Source: an uncultured Collinsella sp. | Lineage (GTDB): Bacteria; Actinomycetota; Coriobacteriia; Coriobacteriales; Coriobacteriaceae | NCBI GenBank assembly: GCA_902494535.1 | Contig: CABUTO010000042.1 | Span: 1-19,254, forward strand | DNA: 19,254 nucleotides | Direction of reading: 5' to 3' | Part shown: in pieces, positions 1 through 5,956 of the stretch | How positions within the stretch are numbered: the stretch's first letter is position 1 | How the letters are laid out: each line of letters starts with the position of its first letter | Notes under the pieces: generated by a model | Seen by the model: only the letters and a program-made list of their open reading frames with translations | The model's database searches: none | Told to the model about the DNA's origin: nothing | Program-made: the position numbers and the translations under genes

Positions 1-112
1 CGGGAAGCGAAAGGGCAATCGCGGCAGATTTATACCCGTGCCCGAGCTCGAAGAGCCCTATGGCCGCCTTCCTGGCCTCGACATCATGCTTCACCCTCAA
101 ATCAACGCGCAT
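1..112 (-). CDS. IS3-family transposase OrfA, N-terminal 37 residues only (runs off the window)
   Basis: Minus-strand frame opening at ATG 112-110 and still open at position 1. The 37 visible residues start MRVDLRVKHDVEARKAAIGL and continue to a segment ending GYKSAAIALSLP. A short charged lead, a helix with E-R-x-A pattern, then a G-Y-K-S-A-A...L-x-L-P turn and recognition helix is typical of the helix-turn-helix N-terminus of IS150-group OrfA proteins, which bind the element's ends. The start is supported by GGGAGG eight bases upstream. That ribosome binding site lies inside the 3' arm of a 13-bp hairpin at 120-153. The frame is short, so the family call rests on resemblance and on the IS-like end beside it. 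Confidence 0.6.
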   Translation of the reverse strand, partial: MRVDLRVKHDVEARKAAIGLFELGHGYKSAAIALSLP

Positions 113-119
113 AAAGAAA

Positions 120-153
120 GCCTCCCATTTCTCATGTCCAAGAAATGGGAGGC
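120..153 (-). promoter_or_regulatory. 13-bp perfect hairpin that occludes the transposase ribosome binding site
   Basis: GCCTCCCATTTCT (120-132) and AGAAATGGGAGGC (141-153) are perfectly complementary around an 8-base loop. On the minus strand the 3' arm ends in GGGAGGC, which contains the best ribosome binding site for the ATG at 112-110. A transcript entering from outside the element would fold and hide this site. IS10 and IS50 are known to use the same trick against read-through activation. The T-rich bases after the stem (TTTCTTT) could also let it act as a weak terminator. The function is inferred; the pairing is seen directly. Confidence 0.55.
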
Positions 154-164
154 AGTTCAAAGTC

Positions 165-279
165 GTGCGGGCTTTTCTTTTGGCAACCGAACGAACGGTT
201 TGAAGTTCGTGGCACAGGTAATCGGGTTGAGGGGAAATGGGGCCATGCAGCGGCTCTCAGAGCACCTGCCACACTCCCC
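165..279 (+). repeat. Spacer repeat copy 1 (partner at 1399-1510)
   Basis: This stretch matches 1399-1510 closely at its start (GTGCGGGCTTTTCTTTTGG, then CAACC, a variable base, AACGAACG). It diverges for about 20 bases, then matches again from CGGGTTGAGG through AAATGGGG and CAGCGGCTCTCAGAGC to CACTCCC. Its first bases equal the 3' arm and T-run of the terminator that follows the pilin gene, but here the 5' arm is missing and an IS end sits instead. It therefore looks like the spacer that once followed another gene copy to the left. Confidence 0.75.
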
Positions 280-377
280 TACGAGCTCCGTTGCCGCAGC
301 GGCAAGACCGGTGCAGAAATCTGAAATAGCCCTACCCTCGAGCCGTATCTACAAACCCTGAGCGAAGGGAGCCGCAT
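280..377 (+). other. Leader region upstream of the pilin-lectin gene
   Basis: There is no gene between the spacer repeat and the pilin start. TTGCCG-CAG-CGGCAA (a 6-bp hairpin near 290-304) is visible. A weak promoter-like pair, CTGAAA (321-326) and TATCTA (346-351) with a 19-base gap, is the only candidate and is not convincing. Together with 165-279 this makes a stretch of more than 200 bases with no supported coding region. The long plus-strand frame across it (from 38) joins unrelated IS and spacer sequence. Confidence 0.35.
365..371 (+). promoter_or_regulatory. Ribosome binding site for the pilin-lectin start at 378
   Basis: AAGGGAG lies six bases before ATG 378-380, ideal spacing. The overlapping alternative ATG at 382-384 would have ten bases. 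The site therefore favours 378 as the start. This matters because each ATG needs a different poly-G length to read into the pilin frame. Confidence 0.6.
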
Positions 378-1372
378 ATGCATGCAGCGGCAATTAACCT
401 TCGGGGGGGGGGGTATCTCCTAGAGGTACTCTTCTCCGAGGGCAAAGTGTCATCGAGTACGTCCTGATCATCGCGATCATCGGCCTGGTCATCGTGTTCG
501 CGGGACCCGGCGTGGCGGGGGCCATCCGAAACCAGTTCAATTTGGTCGGCAATACGGTGAACAACGGGACGACCGGCGGCGTAGAGGGAGGCGCGTCCGG
601 TGGAGGCTCCGCCGGGGCCGATTCCGCGACCGTCCAGGCGGCCGTCGCCAAGGACGCGAAGGACTGGACGCTCGAGGAGCAGAAAGCGGTTGCCGAGGAC
701 ATCGCCTCCAAGGGCGAGGCATCGCCGGCGTACGCCAAGGCAAAGGCCGCGATGGATGCGGGAACGAAGTTCTCGATGAAGCTGACGGACGGACAGACGC
801 TCGAGTACCGTATCATCGGCATCAACCACGACGACTTGGCCGACGGCACCGGCAAGGCGGGACTGACGTTCCTCACCACCTCGACGGATATTTCGTCCCG
901 CATGAACGCCATGAAAACCAGCGATGGCGGATGGGAGGCATCCGAACTCCGTGCGAAGATGAATTCGGGCGAGATCTGGAACCTGATGCCCGCCGATTTC
1001 CAATCCAAGGTTAAATCGGTTAGGAAGCTCACGAACAACGTCGGCGGCGGTAACGCGAACAAGAATGCCGCCGTGACGGCTACCTCCGACAAGCTGTTTC
1101 TGCTCAGCTACTCCGAGATCGTCCCCACCTCCTATTGGGCTTCCGACTACCCCTGGAGCTCCTCCGAGGGAACCCAGTACGAGGCCTTCAAGGGCAAGGT
1201 GATGAATAGCTATTCGGACAACCCTGCCATTGCCAGTGGCAGCTATTGGTGGGAACGTTCGGTGCGTCCGGACCACTCTACGTTCTTCCTCCGTGTCCAC
1301 GCCGGCGGCGATCCGGCGATCAGTGACAATGCGACGGTCTCGAATTGCGTCCGCCCCGCCTGGTGCTTCTAG
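378..1372 (+). CDS. Phase-variable Flp-type pilin fused to a DUF6273 / C-type-lectin-like domain (frame broken at poly-G, currently OFF)
   Basis: The downstream frame (398-1372, stop TAG) encodes RGQSVIEYVLIIAII, then a hydrophobic helix ending near FAGPGVAGAI. This is a class III (Flp/Tad) prepilin signature: G followed by Q, Glu at mature position +5, Tyr at +6, then an uninterrupted hydrophobic stretch. A Gly/Thr/Ser-rich linker follows, then about 220 residues ending in WWERSVRP...CVRPAWCF. That pattern is typical of DUF6273 domains, which I infer have a C-type-lectin or sulfatase-modifying-factor-like fold. No ATG, GTG or TTG exists in this frame before the pilin helix; the first is GTG 494, inside the membrane segment. 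The proper starts (ATG 378 with a good ribosome binding site, or ATG 382) lie across an 11-G run and are out of frame. With 9 or 12 G, ATG 378 joins the frame; with 10 or 13 G, ATG 382 does. The product would be exported, cleaved by a prepilin peptidase and displayed on the surface. A sequencing error in the homopolymer is the main alternative. Confidence 0.75.
403..413 (+). repeat. Poly-G tract of 11, candidate phase-variation switch
   Basis: There are eleven consecutive G residues, flanked by TTC and TAT, between the ATG starts at 378/382 and the prepilin cleavage codons at 440-445. I noticed no comparable homopolymer elsewhere in the window. Slipped-strand mispairing in long G runs is a known ON/OFF mechanism for surface proteins in several bacteria. 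At 11 G both candidate starts run into early stops (TGA at 465-467 from ATG 378, TAG at 421-423 from ATG 382). Confidence 0.75.
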
Positions 1373-1383
1373 CCTCAGCTGTT

Positions 1384-1415
1384 AAGCCCGCACAGGCTGT
1401 GCGGGCTTTTCTTTT
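1384..1415 (+). terminator. Rho-independent terminator of the pilin-lectin gene
   Basis: AAGCCCGCAC (1384-1393) pairs with GTGCGGGCTT (1399-1408) around a five-base loop. It is followed by TTTTCTTTT, eleven bases after the stop codon at 1372. The right arm and T-run recur at 165-180, where the left arm has been replaced by the IS end. Confidence 0.85.
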
Positions 1416-1510
1416 GGCAACCAAACGAACGATTCTCGTCTTGAAGCATAGTTGTCGGGTTGAGGTGAAATGGGGTCATACAGCGGCTCTCAGAGCGCCC
1501 GCCGCACTCC
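1399..1510 (+). repeat. Spacer repeat copy 2 (partner at 165-279)
   Basis: This is the second copy of the spacer that precedes the pilin gene. It begins in the terminator's right arm and ends at CGCACTCCC. The two copies flank the pilin gene as direct repeats about 1.2 kb apart, and differ by scattered substitutions plus a diverged middle of roughly 20 bases. No pilin gene follows this copy, so it looks like the end or a remnant of a tandem array. Confidence 0.75.
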
Positions 1511-1838
1511 CCCGCCATTACCCCTGCGGCGTCCTCGTATAGAGCCCATCCCGCTTGGCGTTTCGTTGCAGCAGCCCACTTGTCCACCGATCAAGTGAAC
1601 TACTGGAATAAATACAGCGACACGCTTGTTCACTATAGTCGCTATATCTGTGTAAATCGCCGCGATAAATACAGCCCGTACTCGGCTGTATACCAGCTAC
1701 GCGTATGTAGATTCACATCGCGTTAATAAATCGGCTCAAGCGCGTGCAAAACGCGCAAGTAGCCGCAAAAGGCGATTATCGCGTAGGTAGATTTTTGGCA
1801 CCCTGTTGATTAATCAAAATTAAGCAATTGCTTAAAAC
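1511..1838. other. Gene-free, repeat-dense intergenic region
   Basis: I see no supportable coding frame here. Composition is clearly more AT-rich than the rest of the window, especially after 1600. Visible structure: CACTTG/CAAGTG (1577-1582, 1592-1597); TACAGCGAC with near-complement GTCGCTATA (1613-1621, 1638-1646); direct repeats of ATAAATACAGC (1608-1618, 1665-1675); ATACAGCC/GGCTGTAT (1669-1676, 1684-1691, perfect); GCGCGT/ACGCGC (1740-1745, 1751-1756, perfect); direct repeats GCGTA-T-GTAGATT and GCGTA-G-GTAGATT (1701-1712, 1781-1792); and two palindromes at 1806-1817 and 1820-1835. The role is unknown: operators, a structured RNA, or the scar of a mobile element are all possible. Confidence 0.55.
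1806..1835. repeat. Two adjacent perfect palindromes
   Basis: TTGATTAATCAA (12 bp, 1806-1817) and TTAAGCAATTGCTTAA (16 bp, 1820-1835) are separated by two bases. They lie just beyond the U-run of the tRNA-Pro terminator. Perfect AT-rich dyads of this kind often bind dimeric regulators or recombinases, but no bound protein can be named. Confidence 0.6.
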
Positions 1839-1868
1839 AAAAAAGGTCAGGCACTAGGTGCCTGACCT
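1839..1868 (-). terminator. Rho-independent terminator downstream of tRNA-Pro
   Basis: On the minus strand AGGTCAGGCAC pairs perfectly with GTGCCTGACCT (1858-1868 with 1844-1854, 11 bp, loop of three bases). It is followed by six T residues (1844-1839). It lies about 10 bases after the encoded CCA of the tRNA and closes the minus-strand transcription unit. Confidence 0.9.
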
Positions 1869-1877
1869 GCAAACTTC

Positions 1878-1954
<77 letters not shown>

Positions 1955-1996
1955 AAGCTTTTGTTTGTTGCTCTGCTCTCGCTCGCAACAGGGAGT

Positions 1997-2026
1997 ATAT
2001 TAACCCGAAACTTTAGACTTGTGCAA
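1997..2026 (-). promoter_or_regulatory. Candidate promoter for tRNA-Pro
   Basis: On the minus strand TTGCAC (2026-2021) is followed after 18 bases by TAATAT (2002-1997). This pair lies about 43 bases before the mature tRNA, in the AT-rich gap after coaBC. No clear terminator follows coaBC, so the tRNA may also be reached by read-through. The call rests on consensus resemblance only. Confidence 0.4.
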
Positions 2027-2034
2027 GAACTTTT

Positions 2035-3246
2035 TTACAATTTTTGAAGCAAGTCCAAAATTGTATCTGCGAGCTGGGGTTTTGTTAGTACGGGAAGTTC
2101 TTGCGTACCCGTTGTGCTCACAATCCAGGCCTTGTTGGTGTCGGTCCCAAAGCCCGAATCGGTGCGTGAGACATCGTTGGCGATTATTACATCGCACCCC
2201 TTGCGGGCCATTTTGCGCTCTGCGTACTCGACAACGTTATCGGTCTCGGCCGCAAATCCGATCACGCATCGCTCGCCCTTCTGGCGCGAGAGCTCGGCCA
2301 AAATATCGACCGTCTCGACCAGTTCGATGCGATCCAGGCGCTCGTTGGCCTTTTTGAGCTTATGGTCCGCAGGGGCCGCGGGGGTGTAGTCGGCGACGGC
2401 GGCCGCACAAATTGCCGCATCGGCCGTCTGGAAGGCGCTCAGGGCCGCCTGGAGCATCTCTGCGGCGGTCTGCACGCGTACGCACGCCACGCCGCGGGGG
2501 ACATCGAGCGATGCCGGTCCCAGCACGAGCGTGACCGCAGCACCGCGGCGAGCAGCCTCCCCCGCCAGGGCGATGCCCATCTTGCCCGACGACCGGTTAC
2601 CGATGAATCGCACGGGGTCAATCGGCTCGTGCGTGGGGCCGGCGGTAATCACGATGCGCTTGCCCGCCAAGTCTTGCGGCACAGGATTGAGCACCTCGCA
2701 GATGGCTTCGACGATATCCTCGGGCTCGCTCATGCGTCCCGTGTCCACGTCGCCGCAGGCAAGGTAGCCGCTGCCCGGACCCACCACATGGACACCGCGC
2801 TCGCGCAGCGTGGCCATGTTGGCCTGCGTCGCCGGCGCCTTCCACATGCCGTTGTTCATAGCGGGTGCGATCACGATGGGTCGCGGCGTCGCAAGCAGCG
2901 TGGTGGAGATGAGGTCATCGGCGACGCCGTTGGCCATCTTGGCGATGATATTGGCCGTCGCGGGCGCCACGACCACCAGATCGGGCTCCTGCGCCAGCGA
3001 AATGTGGTGGATGGGGTCGGAGGGATCGTCGAATAGGCCCACCGCGACCGGCTCATTGGTGAGTGCGCGGAAGGTAAGCGGCCCCACAAACTCGGTGGCA
3101 TGCTCGCTCATAACGACCTTGACGCGCGCGCCGCGCTTTTGCAGCAGGCGCACGATATTGCACGACTTATAGGCGGCGATCCCGCCGGTAATGCCCAGCA
3201 GGATCGTATTTCCCTCAAGTTGCATTGAATTGTTGGGTGCCGCCAT
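2035..3246 (-). CDS. coaBC: Bifunctional phosphopantothenoylcysteine decarboxylase / phosphopantothenate-cysteine ligase
   Basis: This 403-residue protein carries out two consecutive steps of coenzyme A synthesis. CoaB joins 4'-phosphopantothenate to cysteine and CoaC, a flavoprotein, decarboxylates the product to 4'-phosphopantetheine. The N-terminal CoaC half shows GITGGIAAYK (18-27), the active-site His in HHISLA (80-85), the PASANT-type APATANIIAK, PAMNNGMW (128-135) and the clamp GYLACGDVDTGRM with Cys164. The C-terminal CoaB half starts near 195 with ITAGPTHEPIDPVRFIGNRSSG and has AAVADY, KLKK and NDVSRTDSGFG. Length is normal for a fused CoaBC. The start Met1 has AAGGAAG upstream; Met8 lacks a ribosome binding site. 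The gene begins three bases after the zinc-ribbon gene ends, so it is probably the last protein gene of the operon. Confidence 0.96.
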   Translation of the reverse strand: MAAPNNSMQLEGNTILLGITGGIAAYKSCNIVRLLQKRGARVKVVMSEHATEFVGPLTFRALTNEPVAVGLFDDPSDPIHHISLAQEPDLVVVAPATANIIAKMANGVADDLISTTLLATPRPIVIAPAMNNGMWKAPATQANMATLRERGVHVVGPGSGYLACGDVDTGRMSEPEDIVEAICEVLNPVPQDLAGKRIVITAGPTHEPIDPVRFIGNRSSGKMGIALAGEAARRGAAVTLVLGPASLDVPRGVACVRVQTAAEMLQAALSAFQTADAAICAAAVADYTPAAPADHKLKKANERLDRIELVETVDILAELSRQKGERCVIGFAAETDNVVEYAERKMARKGCDVIIANDVSRTDSGFGTDTNKAWIVSTTGTQELPVLTKPQLADTILDLLQKL

Positions 3247-3249
3247 CGT

Positions 3250-3969
3250 TTAAGCTTCCTTGCTCGGGAGCACCAGGAGGCGGTGGCAGTACGGGCAGTG
3301 CGTAATTGACCTACCGTCGTGGTTGAGGTCGCTCATGGACGATGCCTGCAGCGCGGTGTGGCAGACCGTGGGGATGTTGCCCTGGATGGTCTCGACGGCC
3401 AGGCCACGGAACTGCTTGAGCAGACGCTCGTAGTCGGTGAGAACGTCGGCCGGCAGCGTGGCAGCAAGCGCGGTGCGCTCCTTAGCGGCGGCGTCAATCT
3501 GAGCCTGCAGGTCGGCAGCCTTGGCGCGGGCGGCCTTGGTATCGGCCTTCACGCCCTCCTCGAACTTGGCGATGATTGCCTGCGCGCGGGCCTCGCGGTC
3601 GAGCGCCTCCTTATGGGCGACAACGACGTCCTTGCGGGTGTGTTCAATCTTGTCCAGACGCTTGGCCAGGGTGGCGAGCTCGTTTTCCAGGTCCTGAACC
3701 TCGCGGTAGTCGGAGCCGTCGACGTGGCGCTTCTTGGCAGCCTCGATGGCGTTGTTGGTCTGAATCTCGGTGGTATTGAGATCGTCGAGCTCAATGTCCA
3801 GATCCTTGCGCTGGGCGTAGAGCTTGGTCATCTCGGACTTGAGCTTCACATAGGTCTTGCGCTTGGAAGCGAGCTCCTTGAGCTCCGGCATATTGGCAAG
3901 TTCACTCTTGTTGCGGGCGAGCTCCAAATCGATCTGTTGCAGCTTGAGTAGCGTAGCGCCGGCGCTCAT
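3250..3969 (-). CDS. Coiled-coil protein with C-terminal C4-type zinc ribbon (COG1579 / zf-RING_7 family)
   Basis: A 239-residue protein. Residues about 5-175 are rich in heptad-like Leu/Lys/Glu/Ala and should form a long antiparallel coiled coil. The contained motif GSDYREVQDLENELATL is typical of the family. The end carries a zinc-ribbon-like hairpin with CPYCHRLLV (Cys225, Cys228). The first knuckle, normally CxxC, reads PTVCH, so only Cys203 remains and Pro200 replaces the other Cys. The family's role is unsettled; it is commonly encoded beside NIF3-like genes, as here. The start at 3969 follows AAAAGGAGAGAACTT and forms an ATGA overlap with the NIF3 gene. A longer frame starting at 4005 would overlap that gene further and lacks such a site. 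Confidence 0.85.
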   Translation of the reverse strand: MSAGATLLKLQQIDLELARNKSELANMPELKELASKRKTYVKLKSEMTKLYAQRKDLDIELDDLNTTEIQTNNAIEAAKKRHVDGSDYREVQDLENELATLAKRLDKIEHTRKDVVVAHKEALDREARAQAIIAKFEEGVKADTKAARAKAADLQAQIDAAAKERTALAATLPADVLTDYERLLKQFRGLAVETIQGNIPTVCHTALQASSMSDLNHDGRSITHCPYCHRLLVLPSKEA

Positions 3970-4775
3970 AAGTTCTCTCCTTTTGTCACAGTCCACCATT
4001 GGCAAGGGTTCAGTATTTTAATCGCATGACGGGGGTCGACCCCGGCGTCAACTGCAGAGTTCATCAATATATCAACGAACGGCTCCTCGGAGCGGTCGTG
4101 GCCGAGCAAGATCACCGGTAGCCCACGCAAGGCAAGGTCCTGCGCCACGTGATAGCCTGCCTCGCCCGTCACGACAACATCCGCACCGGCGGCGATGGCA
4201 AGTTCGCCAAAGTCACCGAGGGAGCCGCCCAGAATGGCGACGGTGCGGCACGAGCGCTCGGCATCGCCCCATACACGCGGGTCGCTTCCGAAGGCCGTGG
4301 CAGCACGGGCGGCAAGATCGCGCTGCGTGCACGGGTCGTTGAGCGTCGCAAGCGCGCCAAGGCCGGTCGACTCGGGGTCGTCTACGTGCTCCAGCGAGCT
4401 CACGGGCACGGCGTCCAGCAGCTCACTTAGGCAGGCACGCGCCTCGTGCGAGCGGTCCAGATTGGTGTGGAGCGAAATAATGCTCACGCCGCAGCGGGCA
4501 GCCTCGTAGAGGGCCGCGCTGCACTGGGGGCGTGCGGCATCAGCTGGGCAAAACGCCTCGGGCGCCTTGATGTATATGGGATGATGCGTCAGCAGAACGT
4601 TGGCACCGGCTTCTTGTGCACGGCGAACATTTGCCTCGGTGGCATCGAGCGCGCAGGCAACGCCGGTAATCTCGGCAGCGGGATCGCCAACGGAGAGACC
4701 TACGTGATCCCAGCCCTCGGCGTCCGCCTTGGGGTAGCGCGCCAGCAGCGCACGTTCAAACTCGGCGACGATCAT
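3966..4775 (-). CDS. NIF3-like dinuclear metal-center hexameric family protein (GTP cyclohydrolase 1 type 2 homolog)
   Basis: A 269-residue protein with the metal-binding signature of the NIF3/YbgI/YqfO family: THHP (His64, His65), HTNLD (His103, Asp107) and, near the C-terminus, GHDRSEEP (His226, Glu230). The N-terminal WDHVGLSVGD matches the family's WDNvGLqvGd. These proteins form toroidal hexamers with two metal ions per subunit. Their physiological reaction is poorly defined, and the GTP cyclohydrolase label is inherited from homologs. The short length shows that the inserted regulatory domain found in longer YqfO forms is absent. ATGA overlaps link it to the cysteine desulfurase upstream and the zinc-ribbon gene downstream, implying translational coupling of the three. 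Confidence 0.92.
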   Translation of the reverse strand: MIVAEFERALLARYPKADAEGWDHVGLSVGDPAAEITGVACALDATEANVRRAQEAGANVLLTHHPIYIKAPEAFCPADAARPQCSAALYEAARCGVSIISLHTNLDRSHEARACLSELLDAVPVSSLEHVDDPESTGLGALATLNDPCTQRDLAARAATAFGSDPRVWGDAERSCRTVAILGGSLGDFGELAIAAGADVVVTGEAGYHVAQDLALRGLPVILLGHDRSEEPFVDILMNSAVDAGVDPRHAIKILNPCQWWTVTKGENL

Positions 4776-5950
4776 GCGGCACCCACGATCGAGAGCAGCG
4801 TCTGGGCAAAGTCGTCCAGGTCGGCAGGGTTCACACGGTCATCAAACGAGATACGCAGAGCGCCCAATGCCTGCTCGCGACCAATGCCCATGGCGCTGAG
4901 AACATGGCTCGGGTCCATGCTGCCGCTCGAGCAGGCAGAACCGGCCGATACCTCAAAGCCGGCGGCGTCGAGCTTGATGATGAGCTCCTCGGAGTCCATG
5001 CCGTCAATGTAGATCGATACCATGCCGGGCAGACGGTCGGCATGCGCATAGTCGCCCATGGTGGCGTGAATGCGCGGATGGGCCGTAAGCTTGGCGTAGA
5101 GCTTGTCGGAAAGGGCTTGCAGCTTCTCGCGCTCCTCGGCCACATGGAGCGTCAGCGTGCGGGCGGCAGCGGCAAAGGCGAGCTGCGTGCGCAGATCCTG
5201 CGTGCCGGCGCGACGTCCGGCTTCCTGTCCGCCGCCAAAGATGCGCGGGCGCAGCGGCGTGCGGTTCTTAAGGTAGAGCGCGCCGGAGGCCACGGGGCCG
5301 CCAATCTTGTGCGCGGCTACGGTCATGGCGTCAACGCCCAGCTCGGTGACATCGAGCGGAATATGCAAGTAGCCCTGGATGGCATCGGTATGAAACAAGG
5401 CACCGGCAGCATGTGCGGCGGCGGCCAGCTCACGGATGGGCTGCACCACGCCGGTCTCGTTGTTGGCGATCATAATGCTCACGAGTGCAACGTCGTCGCC
5501 GAGCAGCTCGACAAGCGTGGCAGGCTCTATGTAGCCCGCGCGGCAGGGCTGCACCAAGTCGACGGTAAAGCCGGCGGCACGCAGCAGCGGCAGGTTGTCC
5601 AGAATCGAATCGTGCTCGATGGCCGAAACGATTACACGATCGCGCTTGCGATCGCGCTGACGAGCGCCCTCGGCAAGACCGAGCAGCGCCAGCTGGTTGG
5701 CCTCGGTACCGCCGTTGGTAAGGATGATCTCGGACGGGCGAACGCGTGCGCCAAAGCTACGGGCGATCTCGCGACGGGCGACTTCCAGGCGTGCGGCGGC
5801 CTTGCGGCCAAGCGAGTGCAGCGAGTTGGGGTTGACGCCGGCAAGCTCGCTGTCGTCGTACTCGCGCTGCGCAAGGAGCGCCTCGGCGCGCATGGGCGTC
5901 GAGGCGGCATAGTCAAGATTCACGGGTATGCGGTTTTGACCTGCGGTCAT
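4772..5950 (-). CDS. Cysteine desulfurase (NifS/IscS family, class V aminotransferase fold)
   Basis: A 392-residue PLP enzyme that takes sulfur from cysteine as an enzyme persulfide for Fe-S cluster, tRNA thiolation or cofactor synthesis. Visible signatures are LDYAASTPM near the N-terminus, NGGTEANQLAL (79-89), the PLP-stacking His113 in IEHDSIL, NNETG, HTDAIQ, the Schiff-base lysine Lys215 in VAAHKIGGP, GGGQEAGRRAGT, and the mobile-loop Cys340 in SAGSACSSGSMDPSHVL. Start codon and length fit the family. No scaffold gene (iscU/nifU) or mnmA lies next to it in this window, so its sulfur acceptor cannot be read from context. It starts seven bases after rpe ends, with AGGAGG inside the end of rpe. 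Confidence 0.93.
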   Translation of the reverse strand: MTAGQNRIPVNLDYAASTPMRAEALLAQREYDDSELAGVNPNSLHSLGRKAAARLEVARREIARSFGARVRPSEIILTNGGTEANQLALLGLAEGARQRDRKRDRVIVSAIEHDSILDNLPLLRAAGFTVDLVQPCRAGYIEPATLVELLGDDVALVSIMIANNETGVVQPIRELAAAAHAAGALFHTDAIQGYLHIPLDVTELGVDAMTVAAHKIGGPVASGALYLKNRTPLRPRIFGGGQEAGRRAGTQDLRTQLAFAAAARTLTLHVAEEREKLQALSDKLYAKLTAHPRIHATMGDYAHADRLPGMVSIYIDGMDSEELIIKLDAAGFEVSAGSACSSGSMDPSHVLSAMGIGREQALGALRISFDDRVNPADLDDFAQTLLSIVGAA

Positions 5951-5956
5951 AAGGGT

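Larger units (their letters stand above)
1..159 (-). mobile_element. Left end of an IS3-family (IS150-group-like) insertion sequence, truncated by the window edge
   Basis: Read on the minus strand, this segment begins with TGAACTGCCTCCC followed by ATTTCTTGGACA, which resembles the terminal inverted repeats of IS150-group elements as I recall them (TGTACTGC...GTTGGAC). The first reading frame after it encodes an OrfA-like helix-turn-helix protein starting about 47 bases from the proposed tip, the usual IS3-family layout. The tip is placed near 159 because the spacer repeat shared with 1399-1510 starts a few bases further on, at 165. The rest of the element lies to the left of the window, so neither the second end nor a target duplication can be seen. 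Confidence 0.6.

Noticed and set aside
113..153. The hairpin at 120-153 as a plain Rho-independent terminator
   Set aside because: It is followed by T-rich sequence on the minus strand, but the start codon and ribosome binding site of the transposase are immediately adjacent, and no minus-strand gene ends there.
38..361. A 107-codon plus-strand frame at the left edge
   Set aside because: It runs antisense through the IS transposase start, the hairpin and the non-coding spacer repeat. It has no ribosome binding site and no recognisable domain.
332..1300. A 322-codon minus-strand frame opposite the pilin-lectin gene
   Set aside because: Its protein is Gly/Arg/Val-rich shadow sequence of a GC-rich gene. 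The plus-strand frame shows clear prepilin and DUF6273 signatures, and the terminator at 1384 is oriented for the plus strand.
494..1372. GTG 494 as the real start of the pilin-lectin gene
   Set aside because: It would begin in the middle of the hydrophobic helix and remove the prepilin leader and cleavage site, which are plainly encoded just upstream. No ribosome binding site precedes it.
1150..1372. A diversity-generating retroelement variable region at the 3' end of the DUF6273 domain
   Set aside because: The lectin-like C-terminus invites the idea, but there is no reverse transcriptase, accessory gene or template repeat in the window, and the repeat copies seen are spacers rather than coding. 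A search of the flanking genome would be decisive.
1577..1792. A CRISPR array in the repeat-dense gap
   Set aside because: The repeats are short (11-13 bases), unevenly spaced and only two copies each; there are no regular spacers and no cas genes.
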